From Paulownia fortunei (Eukaryota > Streptophyta > Magnoliopsida > Lamiales > Paulowniaceae): 64,000 bases of DNA. Under the pieces are notes generated by a model that was not told the origin of the DNA, did not search any database, and worked only from the letters and a program-made list of their open reading frames with translations. The stretch is from NCBI GenBank assembly GCA_019321725.1, contig CM033109.1, positions 6,665,993 through 6,729,992 on the forward strand, written 5' to 3'. Below, one piece after another: positions 25,401 to 39,200 of the stretch; within the stretch, counting starts at the first letter, position 1; each line of letters begins with the position of its first letter. The translations under genes and the position numbers were made by a program.

Positions 25401-28339
25401 AACCCAAATCCTAAGGATGCAATTCCATCTTCCGCAAATTCAGTTTGTTTTGGCATTTGCAAATCAAATATTGAGAATCTAAAGCACGAAAGGAAAAAAA
25501 AAAGGACATATGCATAGTAATAAAGTTTCTACTGATCTTACCGGAGGATTAAGTAAAATGAGATTATTAAGCTTTTCCTGATGATCTTTAGCATACTTGA
25601 CCACAACTGGTGAAAAATACCCCTAAAAAGAACAAAAACAAGATGAATTTTGTTCAAAATCACATGCCAAAAGGTAAATAACTTTAATTGTACATGTTTA
25701 TATCCAAATGAGAAGTGAAATGTACCTGGACAACAAGAGTAACCTTATCTTTTGAGAATTCGTTGATGACAGATTCCAAGGACTCTACATATTCTGATAG
25801 CCAGATGACACTTTTGAGCACTAAATGTGCTCCTTTGCCATTTGAAATGGCATGGTAACAATTTGAAGCTTATGCAATAATATTCTTTATTTAAATTTCG
25901 AAAGCTCATACCTTTTAAAGTGTAGTCAAAGCCGTATTTGGGTTGGGGTTTGTCTGAAAATCCAAATCCTGCAAGAACAATAGAACTTGACAGTGCTAAC
26001 TTGAATTTCAGCAGGTAATACTGAATGATAATTCAGGAATGACAAAAATTTAAACAGTAAGCAAGGCAGCATAAGTAAGAAAGAGTTAAAAATGCAGCCA
26101 AAACAGAAGCTGCTTTTTGAAGTAACTATAATTGCTAGCAACAGTAGGGAATTAAGCTTACCCAGCCAATCAAAAGCAATAGCATGATTATTCTTAGAGA
26201 GAATTGGTAGAACTTTGCGATATGAATATGCCTATAACAAAAACATGAAGAAACATTATCAGGTAGTTCGTTTAAGCACATTTGGAACAAACTGAAAGAA
26301 CCCCATAATGATCATCTTACTTAGTGGACATTAGGAACTGAATATAATCTAGGAAGTCAAAGCAACATCTTAGCAAAACTGAGAGGTCCAATATCTGGAC
26401 ATACAAAATGTTAGCCAGTGATCCAATCTAAGGGTGAAAAATTGGTAAATCTCTGATGCAAAGAAGAAAAATACGACGTAGGGCAGTAGGAGAAGCCATT
26501 ACTAAAATCTCAGACTTGATTTCCGCATTTGCACTTGGTTTTTTCCAATGATAGAAAAGGTAAGTGCATTATGTTAACAAAGTTCTAGTGTGCTTTCTAC
26601 ACCTCTAGTGGATAACATGCTAGAAAATTGTATATTATTCAACAAAGATCAGGAAGAACAGAGTTGAAAAACTAAACATTTTTTTTTTTAACTTGATAAA
26701 CATATCTCTTGATGTTCTTAGAGATCTTAGTTCAACTCACATCCAGGTAGGTTAATGTTACTTCTCATCCAACTTATCCAAACAAATGAACCACATTACC
26801 ATTTAGCACGTATAGTCTTCTTGTTAATTTTCTCTTTTCTTCAGATTTAGCACTTGACTAAGGTCATTTAAATTGATTAAATTCTTGATGTGCACCAACT
26901 AATTGGCAATATAATTAGCAAGCACATATTTAAATGAACTTAAAAACCTTATGTTTGAGAATTTAAAAACCAAGTTTCAATATAAAAATTGCATTAAGGG
27001 ATCTAGTCAAGATATCTTATAGTATGCTGTATTGCTTATAAATTATTGATCTTTTTTAGGTTATAAGTTGTTTTAAGTTTTAAGGTGCTTGAAAAAATAA
27101 ATTGAGAAAGAGCTTACAAGCTCCAAAAAAATAAAGATGTCAATGGCTTATGGTTTATCTAAGAAAAGAAATGAAAAACAACACTTCTTTTAAAGATTTA
27201 TAAGCTCCTCCAGATAGACCAAATGAATAATTAGGTTAAGCTTAGTTATCTACAATGTGACCGAAAATCTTAAAAGATTTTAGAGCGTATATTTTTTCTT
27301 CAAGATATTAATAGCTTATAAGTTTTGAAAGCATCTATTAATGTAATTTGATTTAAGCTTAGCTCAACAGCCTCTGAGATTACCATGCATTGATCTAGGC
27401 ACCAAAACATGATCAGACTAACCTGTGATGGAAAACCATGAATTAGAATAACTGGCGGATTGCCAGCGCTTCCACTTTCAACGCAAAACCATCTATTGCA
27501 CAAAATGAGCACGTTTCAATTGGTAATCCCTGCAAATAATCCATCCTCAATATCTGCATAATAGCTTTGGTTGGGGACCAATCATAATAATTAATCCTTT
27601 ACTTGTAGGCCCTCTCAACCTTATGATTCTCAGACAAAGCTCTAAATCAATTACCTGAACAGATCAGTTGACGCCTGCGATGAACCAGCCATAGCAAGTC
27701 CAAAAATTGGATCTTTTGCCTTCTCACCAGTGCCACCAACAGGATGTGCTTTCACCTTAATGTGTAAAAGAAAAAACAGAGAAAAAAAAAAAAAAAAAGA
27801 GAAGAAGAAAAACTGAATGAGCATGAGCCCTCCGAAATAGTCAAACTACTAGTTTCAGAAGATCTATCTATAATTTGAGGCTGCACATAAACATAGTCCT
27901 TTTATACAGTAACAGAACAAAAATAAGACCAAGAAACTTACAATCTTTCCCTGCTTGAACCATTCATCAGCAGGACTTGGTTCATCTGAATATTTCCCTG
28001 TTCCAAACAAAAAACACACTTCATTTCAAAAGAACCCATATCAAAATCCTACATTTTCGCGAAAACATAGTAATTCCCAATTCTGACCTCCACTGAAAGA
28101 AAAGCCATCTCCAACTGAAACTGGAGCATCCAACAAATAGTCCTGAAACATCACCATATTCCAATATGAACAGAAAATTCACCAAGAAAAAGGAAAATAA
28201 TATATATTACCTCATTGGGATCATTGCTTGATCGGCAAGTGAGTAGGAGGTTTTTCTTTTTATAAAGCCTTTGAGGAATTGATTTGAAAGGTTGATGTTT
28301 GGGCAATGAAAGTGAAGCAGAGGAGAGGCAGACTGCCAT
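22461..28339 (-). CDS. Plastid-targeted alpha/beta-hydrolase fold protein, 13 exons
   Basis: Exons 28211-28339, 28088-28142, 27942-27997, 27655-27755, 27423-27492, 26162-26231, 25912-25968, 25726-25793, 25542-25622, 24611-24688, 24325-24480, 22806-22958 and 22461-22544 join in phase to 385 residues. The first 40 or so residues are rich in S, K and L and poor in acids, like a chloroplast transit peptide. The hydrolase fold follows: oxyanion-loop HGFPSQ (132-137), FDWLGFGFSDKP (157-168), nucleophile-elbow region VVQGYFSPV (200-208), acid loop WGQRDRW (330-336, D334) and catalytic-His loop AGHHVQED (359-366, H361). The layout resembles the haloalkane dehalogenase/epoxide hydrolase group. However, the elbow has no Ser, Asp or Cys at the nucleophile position, so standard hydrolase chemistry is doubtful. 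The substrate is unknown. Start ATG 28339 is the first in the transcript-like region. All splice sites are GT-AG. Confidence 0.94.
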
Positions 28340-28399
28340 GGAATTGGAAAGGAGAGTGTTTTTCCAAACAGAGTGACAGTTATGACAGTTGGTTCCTAC

Positions 28400-29639
28400 T
28401 TCCTAGATAGAACATGGGACTAAAATTGAATGGGCTCCTTGGTGTTATGACAGGGAATTAGGGATAGGATTTTTCTGGTTCTCATTTGTCACATAAATTG
28501 CACAAAGCATTCTTGGTTCTTGGCACTGAGGGGTTCTCTTTTCCTTCTTTTTTTTTTCTTTGGCAACTTTTATTTTTGTTTTTTTTTTCAATAATCTCAG
28601 ATCAAAATTCTTCTATTTGTATATCAACCTCAGGAAAGGGGGACCAATTTTAAGTTTGTGTCCTATAGAGCTGAATAGCAAGTCCCAAACTATGAAAGTA
28701 ACAACAGTTAGTCCCATTTGTAGGTGAGATTTGTCATAATCCAGAAGCCTATCAAAGTCGAGTCAAACTGTCAACCAGCTTATTCATGTTCTCAGGCTAG
28801 TATAAACATGTGCAGTCTGATCAATCATCGATAAGTCGAGCTCCGCAGTAATGTTGATGGAGCAAAAACTATAATTTTTTTAAAAAAGATCTTGAAAAAC
28901 TCGTCTTCAAGTTTCAAAGAAATTTTAAAAAACTCGAAATTATGCAAAAATTCAATTCTATTTCTGAAATGAATAACTAAAACCAATGATACAATCGTAC
29001 TTTAGATCAAACACTCTTAAAATTAGACTGCCTTTCAAACTGATTCAGAAAATAATGAAACTAATCCAAAAATACATTAAAATAGGATCAAGTATATGAT
29101 AAAATATTGAGTCCAAAAACAACTATAAAAAATACTAAATATAAATGAAAATCACTTAAAAAAATAAAAAATAAAATAGAAAAAGTCCGGACACTAGCCC
29201 AAGTAATGAAATCATCATTAAGAAAGATGGTCCTGATGGGCAACAGTGTGAGATGTTAAATCAAAAGTTATGGCGGTTTGAAGTTCCCCTGGCAAACTAC
29301 ACACTTTAAGTCAATTTTGTTTAGACTTTTATGACTCCAAACGCTTCCAAAATGTACGTCTCTCTTATTCTACATCAAACATTTAAGCTGATTATTGCTG
29401 CAAATGGCAACATTAAGTTGTGCGTTCAAAGTCTGCAGCAGCATCTCTCCAAATTTGAAAGACTTTGACATTCATCAGATTCAACTGATATCAATTTCAT
29501 CAACAATTCTAGCAAGTTAAACAAAAAAAAGATTCATACATCAAAGCATTTTCCAAGGTATCAGAATCTTCTAATATACAACTTTTTGAAAATTTCCACT
29601 GCCCTTCCACAATAATTACACATCCATTCAGAACTCCCT
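28400..29639. other. Intergenic region with hydrolase promoter and PsaL 3' end
   Basis: This holds the promoter of the alpha/beta-hydrolase (lower end) and the 3' UTR of PsaL (upper end, roughly 29540-29639). The rest is AT-rich. No further gene, RNA or repeat stands out. Confidence 0.6.
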
Positions 29640-30709
29640 CTATTTAACATAGTAAGGAAGGTCAAGAACATAGAGAAGGAAGTATGCCCAAACAACACCA
29701 GAAATCCCACCAAAGAAGAATCCACCAGTGAACTTTGCCCATCCATCAGCAGTTTGCAGCTGATCAGGCTGCTTCTTCCTGCCAGTCAAGGTCAGTGATG
29801 GTGCAGTTGAGGGCTCACCTTCCTTGAATGATGCAATCCCATAAATTGTCAAGCAAATGCTAAGGATCACAACTAGGCCTGCTGCTGCAAGGGACCCTGC
29901 TCCACCTGCATAGGGGGTGTTCCTGAGGGGGCCCGCCTTAACAAATGGCCCGACGAGGAGGAATCCGTGGGCCAGTCCGACCTCTACCCCCCGGAGAAGA
30001 GGGTTGACAGCTGTCCGGTAGGCCGGGAGGTTGGATAGGTACCAGGCAATCAATGGACTTGATGTCACTGGGGTCTCAAGGCTTCCAATGAATGGGTCAC
30101 CATTGATGGGCTGAATGACTTGGTAAGTAGGCTGCAGAAGAGGGATAGGAGATCTAAAAGTCAGGATCCTTCTTCTTCTTGGGATTATGTACAAAATCTG
30201 ATACCTAATTATGTTGTACTTAAGGGATCTTGAATTGGTTATTATTCCAGGTTCTGAGCTTTGATCAATGCAAAATGCAAGAAAAACATGCATGCAATAA
30301 AGATCCAATCCACATGTTGTGTATTAAAGATGTCATCTTTATATATAAATTACATAGAATTCAAAATTTAGCCTCATTCAAATTTTGAAATTGCCGTATG
30401 AATCAAAATTCCTTTAACGCCTCAAAAGTTAAGAATTTTGCTCCCTAAACTTGGCCTCTATATGCATTCATATCCATATAGAATGAAATACTTAAATTTG
30501 AGAAATGATCATTAGATAAAAGATTTAGAGAAAATTTTTACAACCTTCTCAGACTGGACAGCCTTGATGGTGAAGCAAGAGCTCCTCCTAGTAGGCAAAA
30601 CTCTGAATGGAGCACCAGAAATACCTTTAGGAGTGACCAGTCCTCTTGTCAATGAAGAAGGAAAATTGCTCTTCAGCTGGCTGGCAATGGTTGAAGCAGC
30701 AGTTGCCAT
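29640..30709 (-). CDS. PSAL: Photosystem I reaction centre subunit XI, chloroplast precursor
   Basis: Exon 1 (30545-30709) and exon 2 (29640-30131) give 218 residues, the usual length for plant PsaL. Residues 1 to about 49 form a transit peptide (S, T, R-rich, ending TIKA). The mature protein runs from VQSEK through [20 protein letters not shown], which is nearly invariant in PsaL. Hydrophobic segments lie at about 104-119, 134-157 and 189-210, the last with [19 protein letters not shown]. PsaL sits in the thylakoid membrane at the edge of photosystem I, binds chlorophyll, and in plants forms part of the docking site for light-harvesting complex II during state transitions together with PsaH and PsaO. 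The intron splits the gene exactly after QSEK. The residues around [15 protein letters not shown] differ slightly from the commonest plant version, which I take as normal variation. Confidence 0.97.
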
Positions 30710-30868
30710 TTTGGAAGTTTTGTTGATTAGAAAGCCTGGTTACAGCAAGGGAAAAGAATATAACAAACAATGTATAATCAAGAAATGTTTTCTGATTGAG
30801 CAAGATAATATCTTTTGCTGATAAATTTGTGGTTCTCAGTTGTGATGTTCTCTACAGGCATGCTTTTC

Positions 30869-30912
30869 ATTGGGTGAATTGTGTCTGTAACCTTATCCCT
30901 TATCCACATTGG
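30869..30912 (-). promoter_or_regulatory. Double I-box and CCAAT motifs upstream of PsaL
   Basis: On the minus strand two GATAAGG motifs abut exactly (plus-strand CCTTATC at 30891-30897 and 30898-30904), flanked by CCAAT on each side (plus-strand ATTGG at 30869-30873 and 30908-30912). They lie about 160-200 bases before the PsaL ATG. I-box (GATAAG) elements are established light-response motifs in promoters of photosynthesis genes. Function here is inferred from position. Confidence 0.6.
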
Positions 30913-30949
30913 AGAGAATATGAGTGATATGGTATATGGGATTGGGAAT

Positions 30950-33440
30950 TTCTTCTTTTTCTTCTACCTTTGTTTTTTTATTATTTTTTGGCTTTTTTCT
31001 GATTTTCACAATTTTTGTTGAAATCAATTTAAGTAATAAAAAGTGAGGGTGATCACCACTTCAAATTTCATCGGTTTAACACTTTACTCCTAAAAGAAAT
31101 TTACCACTTTACCCCCTAAAAAGAACTTAAAACCACTTTTCTTCCTTAATTTTCATCCATTTAACACTTTGCACCTAATGCTATTTTCTAATCAATTTTT
31201 TTACCAAAACGCAATTTGTTAGCCATTATCATGCGTCTTTTCCCTCTTTCTTGCTCAAAAGCTATGCAAAAAGCTCTGTAATATTTCTTTGCTATTATTA
31301 ACAGTAAAAATATAACAAAAAGTTATACTTTTATTACAAACAGTATTAATAGCAACATAGATACAAACTAAGTGGTTGAGCATGCTCAAAATACTAGACT
31401 TCAACTATTATATAACTACATAAATATTGTGTTGTCTATTATTGTCATCTGCAATTATTTAGTTTCTTTATCGCACTACAATCTACATCATTTGTAGCAA
31501 AAGTATTACATTTATCATGTTTTCATCGTTGATAATAACAAAAAAATATTGCGAAACATATTACTTAATTTTAAGCGGGAAAGAGGGGGAAAAGATGTCC
31601 ATGGTGAGCAACGAAAAACTTTCTAATGAAATTTTGATCTAGAGGGCAAAATATTATAACAAATGCAAATTAAAAGGGTAAAATATTTTTAAGTCATTTT
31701 TTAAAAGTAAAATTATAAAATAACAAATTTTGACGGAAAGGTGCAATTTACGCATCTGCAAGTTATGCATCGTGTTGCTCTTCGCATAAAACAAGATTTA
31801 CCGGCCTGACACTAAGATTAACCGGTGAAATTATCCAAGCAAAAAATACATTTGAGTAAGAAATAAATTTTGCAGTTAATTCAGCTTATAATCATTTATC
31901 ATCCTCAAATTATGTAAAAACTATCATTGTTTACTTTATGTTGAATATACTAATATATTTAATTAGTCAAATATTTATTTTTAGTGATGATAATCTATGA
32001 TAGAATTTCAAATCTAGTATAATTAATAATTTTTATTGGATAACTCATTCCACCTATGAGGTATAGAATAAAATAATCATACCCTTCTATCTAAAATATC
32101 TAAAATATATTTTGATTATATTATTCATGATTTTAAATTATATATTATAATTTAAACCTAAACTAATTTATGAAATTTTTTTTAGTTAAAAATAAATTAG
32201 TCAAAAACATAATAATCCACATAATTATCCATTAAAATACACATTTAATAAGAATTTTAATTAATATATTATTCAAATAATCATATAAAATATACATAAA
32301 ATTTATTAAATAATTTAATCATATTTTTATTCATTAATTTCTCAAATCATTAGTATAAATTAGGCTTGTAACCTCTACTAATAATATATACCACATGAAC
32401 ATATAGCCTCATAGGAATTGGGCTTTATTTAGCTACATATTGAATTATGACAATTTTACAATACCTCCATCCCAAAATTAATGAACAATAAGAGTTAATT
32501 TGACTATTTTTTTCATAAGCAATAGTAAATAATATAGTTAGTTTGTTCAGACATTACATGAATATTGTTTAGCAACATAAAAAAATATTAATTGTTGAAA
32601 GTTTTATAACAACAAAGTTTTTCAAAGTTCAATACAATAAAATAATCAAAACATTAAATAGGTTGACTTTGCAATTATAATAAATGGGGCATTCATTTGG
32701 GACAAAGACAATTGCATATAAATCCTCTATGATTGCTTGATGTTTATGATAAAACTTATTGTTTTCTAAATTGAGCAGAGTCCCCCAATAAAATCCCCAT
32801 AAATTGTACCATTTTGGATTTATATTCTATTACATATTTCACAATTACAGATCCATACCAAGTCTCCACTTAAAGAAACAAATGAATAAAATTAATATTT
32901 TTTTATAATTATATCGGTGATCAAATTGATCTTACTCAATAGTTCAATTGGTCGAACATGTTCAATTGTCAATTTAACGAAAATTTATATTTTATAAAAT
33001 AGTAGTGTAATAAATTAATTAAAATATACAATATAAAAAAGATAAATAATCAATTAAAAAATACATTTAACAAAATTCAAAATCCAAATAACCGCATATA
33101 CATAATGAAATACTAAGTGTAAACTTTCTAAAAAAAAAAAATTTAACCAATTTAATCGGATTTTTAATTTTTTGCACCCACACGAACCAGACCAACTTTT
33201 AATTTGCAGTTGAATCGATTAAACCAATCTAGTCTAATTTTAAAAATATTAAATAAAATAATGCGATATACAGTTAACATACATATATAATTGGTGGATT
33301 TTATACCCATTAATTGAGTATCATTTGCTTAACTTTTTAATTAGTTTTTTAAATGTTTATGTTACTTTTTATTTATTTAATTTGAAATATTTAGATAATA
33401 GCAAAATGAGAAGAAAATGGAAAGAAACATAAAATTTAGT
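30950..33440. other. AT-rich intergenic region
   Basis: No gene is supported. Near 31050-31200 the words TTTCATC..TTTAACACTTT..C occur twice in direct order about 95 bases apart, as in small decayed transposons, but no clear terminal inverted repeats were found. The remainder is low-complexity AT-rich sequence. Confidence 0.5.
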
Positions 33441-33449
33441 TAAAATTTA

Positions 33450-34905
33450 GAATAATTCGTTTTTTGGTACTATTGATGGCAGTGTTCGTATTTCAATTAT
33501 AATTTTTTGCTCCAATATTATTTTAACTTTATTTTTCAACCATTGGAAAGCTAAGAGATGGATTTATAATTTTTATGTTTATCACAAAATTCATTTCATT
33601 TAATTTCAATGAGAAAATCAGGTTAAAAAGTCTGCAGTTGACCGAAACTTTCTGATTTGACACATTTGAGTATTTCAAACATAACTTTTTTCAAAGATTT
33701 CATATTGAGTTTATTCAAACATCTATCGAAAGCTAAAACATATATCTACAATTCATATGAAAATATCAAAAGCCAATTTAGCTTAGAAAGTAGTGAAAAA
33801 TCAATTGAAAAAAACTATAAATGCAATAGAAATTGATCTTAGACAGCAAGAGCAGCACTTAGGCCGCGCTTAGGCGCTGCAATGACTGTCTAGGATAGAA
33901 TGTGTAGTGCCTAGGCGCTGCCGGATGAACAACTAAGGTCAAAATGGATATTTTTCCCTTATAACATCTCTCATCTAATTTTTAATATTTCAAAAACCTT
34001 TAAATTAGATTTTTAGAGAGGGAAATAAGTGAAAACAAGCCAAGAACGAAGAAGGAAGAAAATAAGAAAATGAGAAATTTCTTTCCAACGTTGAGAAGAA
34101 GATGTTTATAAGGGAAGAAATTCATCCCACTTCCAAGTTTAATTTCATTTTTCTATTTCTCTTATTAATTATGTTCATGGATATTGTTAAGTTGTTATTC
34201 ATTTTTACCATCATTAAGTAATTTATTTTTCTAAAGTTATAATGTTTTGAATACTTGTATCAATTCAATTCTTGATTTAATTTTCAAGTTGAGTTTTTTA
34301 CATTATTTTTAATATTTTTAATTACTTGGTCACTAATTGAATGATTTGTTAATCATATTGACTCGGGAGATGATATATATGTCTAGTTTTATGTGTAGAA
34401 AATCATAAATTACATGTGAGATAAGAATATATTTATATGGTTTGTGTAGTTTTGTATGAGATCCATATAACCTAATAAATTGTTAATTGTTGTAATTCAC
34501 ATAAGAATATAGTGGGTTAGCAATTGATGATATTTTCATTAGACCTTGAATGAAGTTAATAGATAATTTAAAAATTCTCGACTATCACTTGAAAATTAAA
34601 TTGAGATTTATAAGATCAATTATTCAATTCGCATTAATTATGATGAAATCATAATTCTAGACTTTTTAGTTATTAAATTTTATTTTTAATTATTTTTTGT
34701 TATTAGTTTAATTTAGTAAAATTTAATTTGTAATCATCAATACATTTTTTCATTTATTCAAATAAAATTAGAATTAATATAATTTTAATATTTAATAATT
34801 CAATAATTTTCGTGAGAACGATACTTTATTTATCATTTTATTACTTATAAAGATAACAGCACTTACATTCATGAATTTTCACAACAATATACAATATGAA
34901 CATAA
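33450..34905 (+). mobile_element. Possible decayed LTR-retroelement remnant (non-coding)
   Basis: Two pieces look like non-coding parts of plant LTR retrotransposons. The first, 33600-33900, has TCTGCAGTTGACCGAAACTT, TATTTCAAACATAACTTTTT and a GGCGCTGC-containing block. The second, 34810-34870, has CGTGAGAACGATACTTTATT, which resembles sequence found just before the primer-binding site of some Gypsy-type elements. No coding domain, primer-binding site or paired LTR is visible, so this is a weak assignment from memory of such sequences. Confidence 0.3.
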
Positions 34906-36030
34906 AATTAATGACCACATTAAAATAGAACATACGAAGTAAATGCTAAAACGGTCTGCAACTCTAAACAAAGAACTCTCAAGTGACATTTCTGAATGTT
35001 AATTGTTGATATTAATTGATTTCATAATGTAATATTTAATCCATAAATTGGGAGCTTAAAAGATAATCCCTCAACATTTAATCCACTTCATTCTTGAAAC
35101 ACTATAGCACTATCCAGTTGGTTCATATCAACCCATCACACAGCCTAGGGCTGCCAATCCGATCTTACAAACCAAATTTAAAGTGATTCAAACTCAACTC
35201 ATATATTTTTTTTTTCCGAGCTTTTTTACCTACTCTTAATTAGTTCACGCTATCAAAATTTTCTTCACAAAAAGGAATAAAAAAAACAAACAAACATAAC
35301 GAGATGTGTACGAATTTACTAATCTTGCATGATACCCAAGATAAAAGTTTAAGCTATTGAAAATTAATAAATTTCAAACTTTTAATCCATAAAATAAAAT
35401 ATTAAGGAAATTTTTATTTCAAAAGTCGACATATAAATTTTACAATAACATTTATCAAAATTCAAAATCTTTAATAGTAACAATTACATAATACAAAAAC
35501 TTAAGTGTGTGTTATTACCAAAATCTCTTTCAAATAAGAATATGTATTGATATATGCACACCATCTCCTAAGCTTTAGCGAAGAACCTTCTGCTTATCCT
35601 ACTTCAACAACTTTAGTTAGATTTCAAATAACTAATTATATGGCAGTAAATAATTGCATGAGAGATTTAAATTATAACTAAATCATAAATATTTTGGCTT
35701 ATTCTGGCTGAGCTTAAGAAGGCTCCTCAGATTTTAATTTTTTTCGAGTTCAATTTGAAAACTCAAAATCAACCATATTCCTATTTAATTATATCCGTCT
35801 CAAATATAAATGGACAAAATAATTAAATTTAAAATAGTCCCGACTCAATTGATAACCCTAAAACAGTCCCTAAAGTGAAAATAATTTATTTAATACCTTG
35901 TGACGAGCCAAATAGTTTGTGTGTAAGTACTTCACACTTATGACATTGTTAATCATAGAATCGAATAAGTTGAGAGAGAGTTGGAGAACCACCGTCGTAT
36001 CCTTATTTAATTAAAAAAATAAATAAATTA
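34906..36030. other. AT-rich spacer before the TlyA-like gene
   Basis: Nothing recognisable beyond AT-rich sequence. The right end grades into the promoter of the plus-strand methyltransferase gene. Confidence 0.5.
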
Positions 36031-36047
36031 TCTTCAACCCCTTATAT

Positions 36048-36089
36048 TGGGCCTAAACCAGATTACTCTTGGGCTCCAAGTCCGGCCCA
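36048..36089 (+). promoter_or_regulatory. Cluster of three site II (TGGGCY) motifs
   Basis: TGGGCC at 36048-36053, TGGGCT at 36070-36075 and the reverse form GGCCCA at 36084-36089 lie 112-153 bases before the ATG of the TlyA-like gene. Site II elements bind TCP factors and are enriched in promoters of plant genes for mitochondrial, plastid-biogenesis and ribosomal functions, which fits an rRNA-modifying enzyme. Function here is inferred. Confidence 0.6.
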
Positions 36090-36200
36090 AAATCATAAAA
36101 CCTATGCTTTCTTCAAAAACGATAAAACCTTTCTCCTGTCTGTAAGAATAATGTCCGGTTGAAGAGCTTTCCTCATAATTCAAACCCCAGAGATGCAAAA

Positions 36201-39200
36201 ATGGCACTACAGATTCTGAAAGCTCCCACATCACGCTGTTTGGGCGCCTCTGTTTCCAGTTACAGCAATGTCTTCACCCTCTTCTTTTCTAAATTCCGCA
36301 ACTCTCCGATTCTCTCTGGTACTACTTTCTTTAACTCTTGATAATATGATAGGAAAAGAAGATAAATGGACAAGATGAAAAAGAATTTTTGTATCTTTTG
36401 TTATTCAAGTACTTCTTTTGGAAAATTTAGTTCGGTTTTCAATTTTTATGTTTAACAATAACTCTGAATAGGATGTTCTTCATTGATGGAATTGGCAAGT
36501 GGGCCCAAGTTAAATTTGTAGAACGTTCTTAACATGTAGTGAAATGCTCTGAAGTTTTAATCTTGCTGAATGTAACCTCAAATATCTGTTTATGGTGTCG
36601 TCTAAACATCTTGCGAGCGTGCGTGTTTCCCATGTATTTTTGTGCATGTGTGTGTGATTGTGTGTGGCACTCACATATATTTATTGTTAACACTTCATTT
36701 CTTGTGTTTTTGTGGTTATAGATTTGATTATTTTATTGATGTTAATCAGCAAGGTGGGCCAAAGCCCCCATGCATCAGCCTGTCAGGAGTTTTGCTGCTT
36801 CCAGTTCAGAGAAGATTAAAGTACAGAGAAAGTAATTGCGACCTTGTTCCATCTCTCCTTTGCTCTTCTTGTGATATGTAGTAGTATGATAACGCATTGC
36901 AACCTTGAATACTGTCTTATTGAATTGCTGTACACATGTTCAATTTTTCAGGAAGAGGAGACTGGATGAAGTATGTCTTGAAAGATTTCAGCAATATAGT
37001 CGAACGTTCATACAGTCATGGATCACGCAGGGTAGGTTCTCTAGCTCTGAGTATCCAAGAATCGTCGTAGCTGTGATATATCACTGGAAGCATGTATTCA
37101 CACAGGTTACTTGAAATTCGATTGAGGACATTGGTATACTTCTAGTAGAAACTCATATGTTCATAGCAAATCTTACAAAACAAAGTATCCTTAGTCTGTA
37201 TGTGATTTAAAAAGAATGTTGAAGAAGTGATATCATGTTTTTTTTTTTATGTTGCATCAAATGCTATTGCTATGCAATAGTAGTAGCTGAAGTTATGTCC
37301 TTATAACCCTTACCTCTTTCATAGAAGGAATGATGTTTGGAGTCAAATCTTTACTCTTGCGCTGCGGGCTGTCAAAAAGTTCCTCTATTCTCATGTTTTG
37401 AATTTCAACATAGTAAAAGAAGTCCATTGTTTTATTCAGACAAATTTTTTCACCGAAACTGGCCTCTGAATCTTCCTTTCTGTGCCAATTTCCGAATATT
37501 TATGATGCGCCTGTGGCCATGGAACCATTGATAAATGTACCATCATTAATCATCAGAAATTTGCTATCACTTGTTAGAAACTGAATTTACAACTTGAAGC
37601 AAAGGAGGCCACTATTTATGTTGTGTAATTTGATAAGTACATCCCAGCATACTGGGAATCAGAGTCTTTCTAAGCTGTTGTCTATTGTTAAGTAAATTCA
37701 TAGGTTTCTGTATTGTTATCTATCTTACCACACTCTAGTTGCTTGCTTGATAGTTGATACAAATCCCTTTTAAAGCTTTATCCACAAAATATGGCAGTGT
37801 TTCTGCCTTTACTTGCTTTGAGGTTTGGATTTGGCAGATTACGTTTTTCATTTTCTCTTTGGTGTGGAGTTGTGAACATATTTGATGATGGAAGCTCACT
37901 GTTGCTCACTTGCTTCCATGCCAAACCCCTTTTTCCCACATTCTATATTTTCATTTCTCAGGCAAAGTATTTGTGGATGGAAAAGTGGTAAACAAATGTG
38001 GAACTCCCATTTCCGATAAAGCTGTAGTGGAGATCAAGGCTGAAGTTCCGAAATATGTATGTAGGTGATTACTCTCTCAAAACAGCTTATATCTGTATCT
38101 CTTTTTTAAATGATATTTCCGTTAATCATTTTTTGTGTGGGCATTGCAACTCTTCTCTGGCAATATATACTCACAGAGCAGGACACAAGTTAGAGGCTGC
38201 TATAGAACAACTAGAGATTGATGCTACTGGAAAAGTGGCTCTTGATTCAGGACTCTCTACTGGTGGATTCACAGATTGCTTGCTTCAGTACGGTGCTTCA
38301 TTTGTCTATGGTGTTGATGTTGGTTATGGACAGGTAGAGCTTCAAAAATGAAATCTTTTGACGAAGAGGCTGTTTTGATTTGTTTATTTCAATAGATAGA
38401 GCTATTCTATTTCATCATTGGAGGCGTGAAAAATTGTCTATCCTACTGTTGTATGTTAAATATTTTTCCTTGCAAGTATTAGGTTATCCTTGCCATGCTG
38501 AATTTTATCAGATTTCTGCTAATGAAATTGACAATTAATTTTACTATAGTACTAACAACAGCAAATTTTTGCTATTTCTATGATATTATGAGGCAAGGCC
38601 TTCAAACATATGCATCACAGGCTAGAGATAGTAAATATATTTTGAACAAAAGCCTATATTTTGAAACCATTATTTCCTGTGCTATAAGGTCATTTAGAAT
38701 CAAGAAAACATCTGAGAAAACAAATGCTTTCATGACATTCAAGATTCAAGAAGGTTCAAAGTGTATATACCTGGAAGACATTATTTACTTCTTAAATGAG
38801 ATGGTTGAGACGTAAATAAATTGCATAAAAGTGAAGTTGAATCAGAACATCATTTTTTTAAGTGTGGGATTTTCGAAAACAAGAATTATATTTCTAAATT
38901 TGTGTTATCTTGCATGGTTGTATGCCATGTTCTAATTAGTCTAGGATTCTTGTTTCTGTTTAGGTGGCTGACAAAATACGTCGACATGATCGTGTAAGTG
39001 TTATTGAACGGACAAACTTAAGATATCTTTCTGAACTCCCGCAGAAGGTTGATCTAGTTACTTTGGACCTTTCCTTTATTTCCATACTAACGGTAAGTTA
39101 CTGGAGGCAACTCTTATATTTTTGTTGCTGTGTTTCCAACCAGTCATTTAGTTCACTTTTCTGTTATAAAAATGTACCCCATTGCCTTTCCCTTTCTTTT

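Noticed and set aside
38495..38815. Open frame of 106 codons on the plus strand
   Set aside because: It lies wholly in intron 5 of the TlyA-like gene and has no family resemblance.
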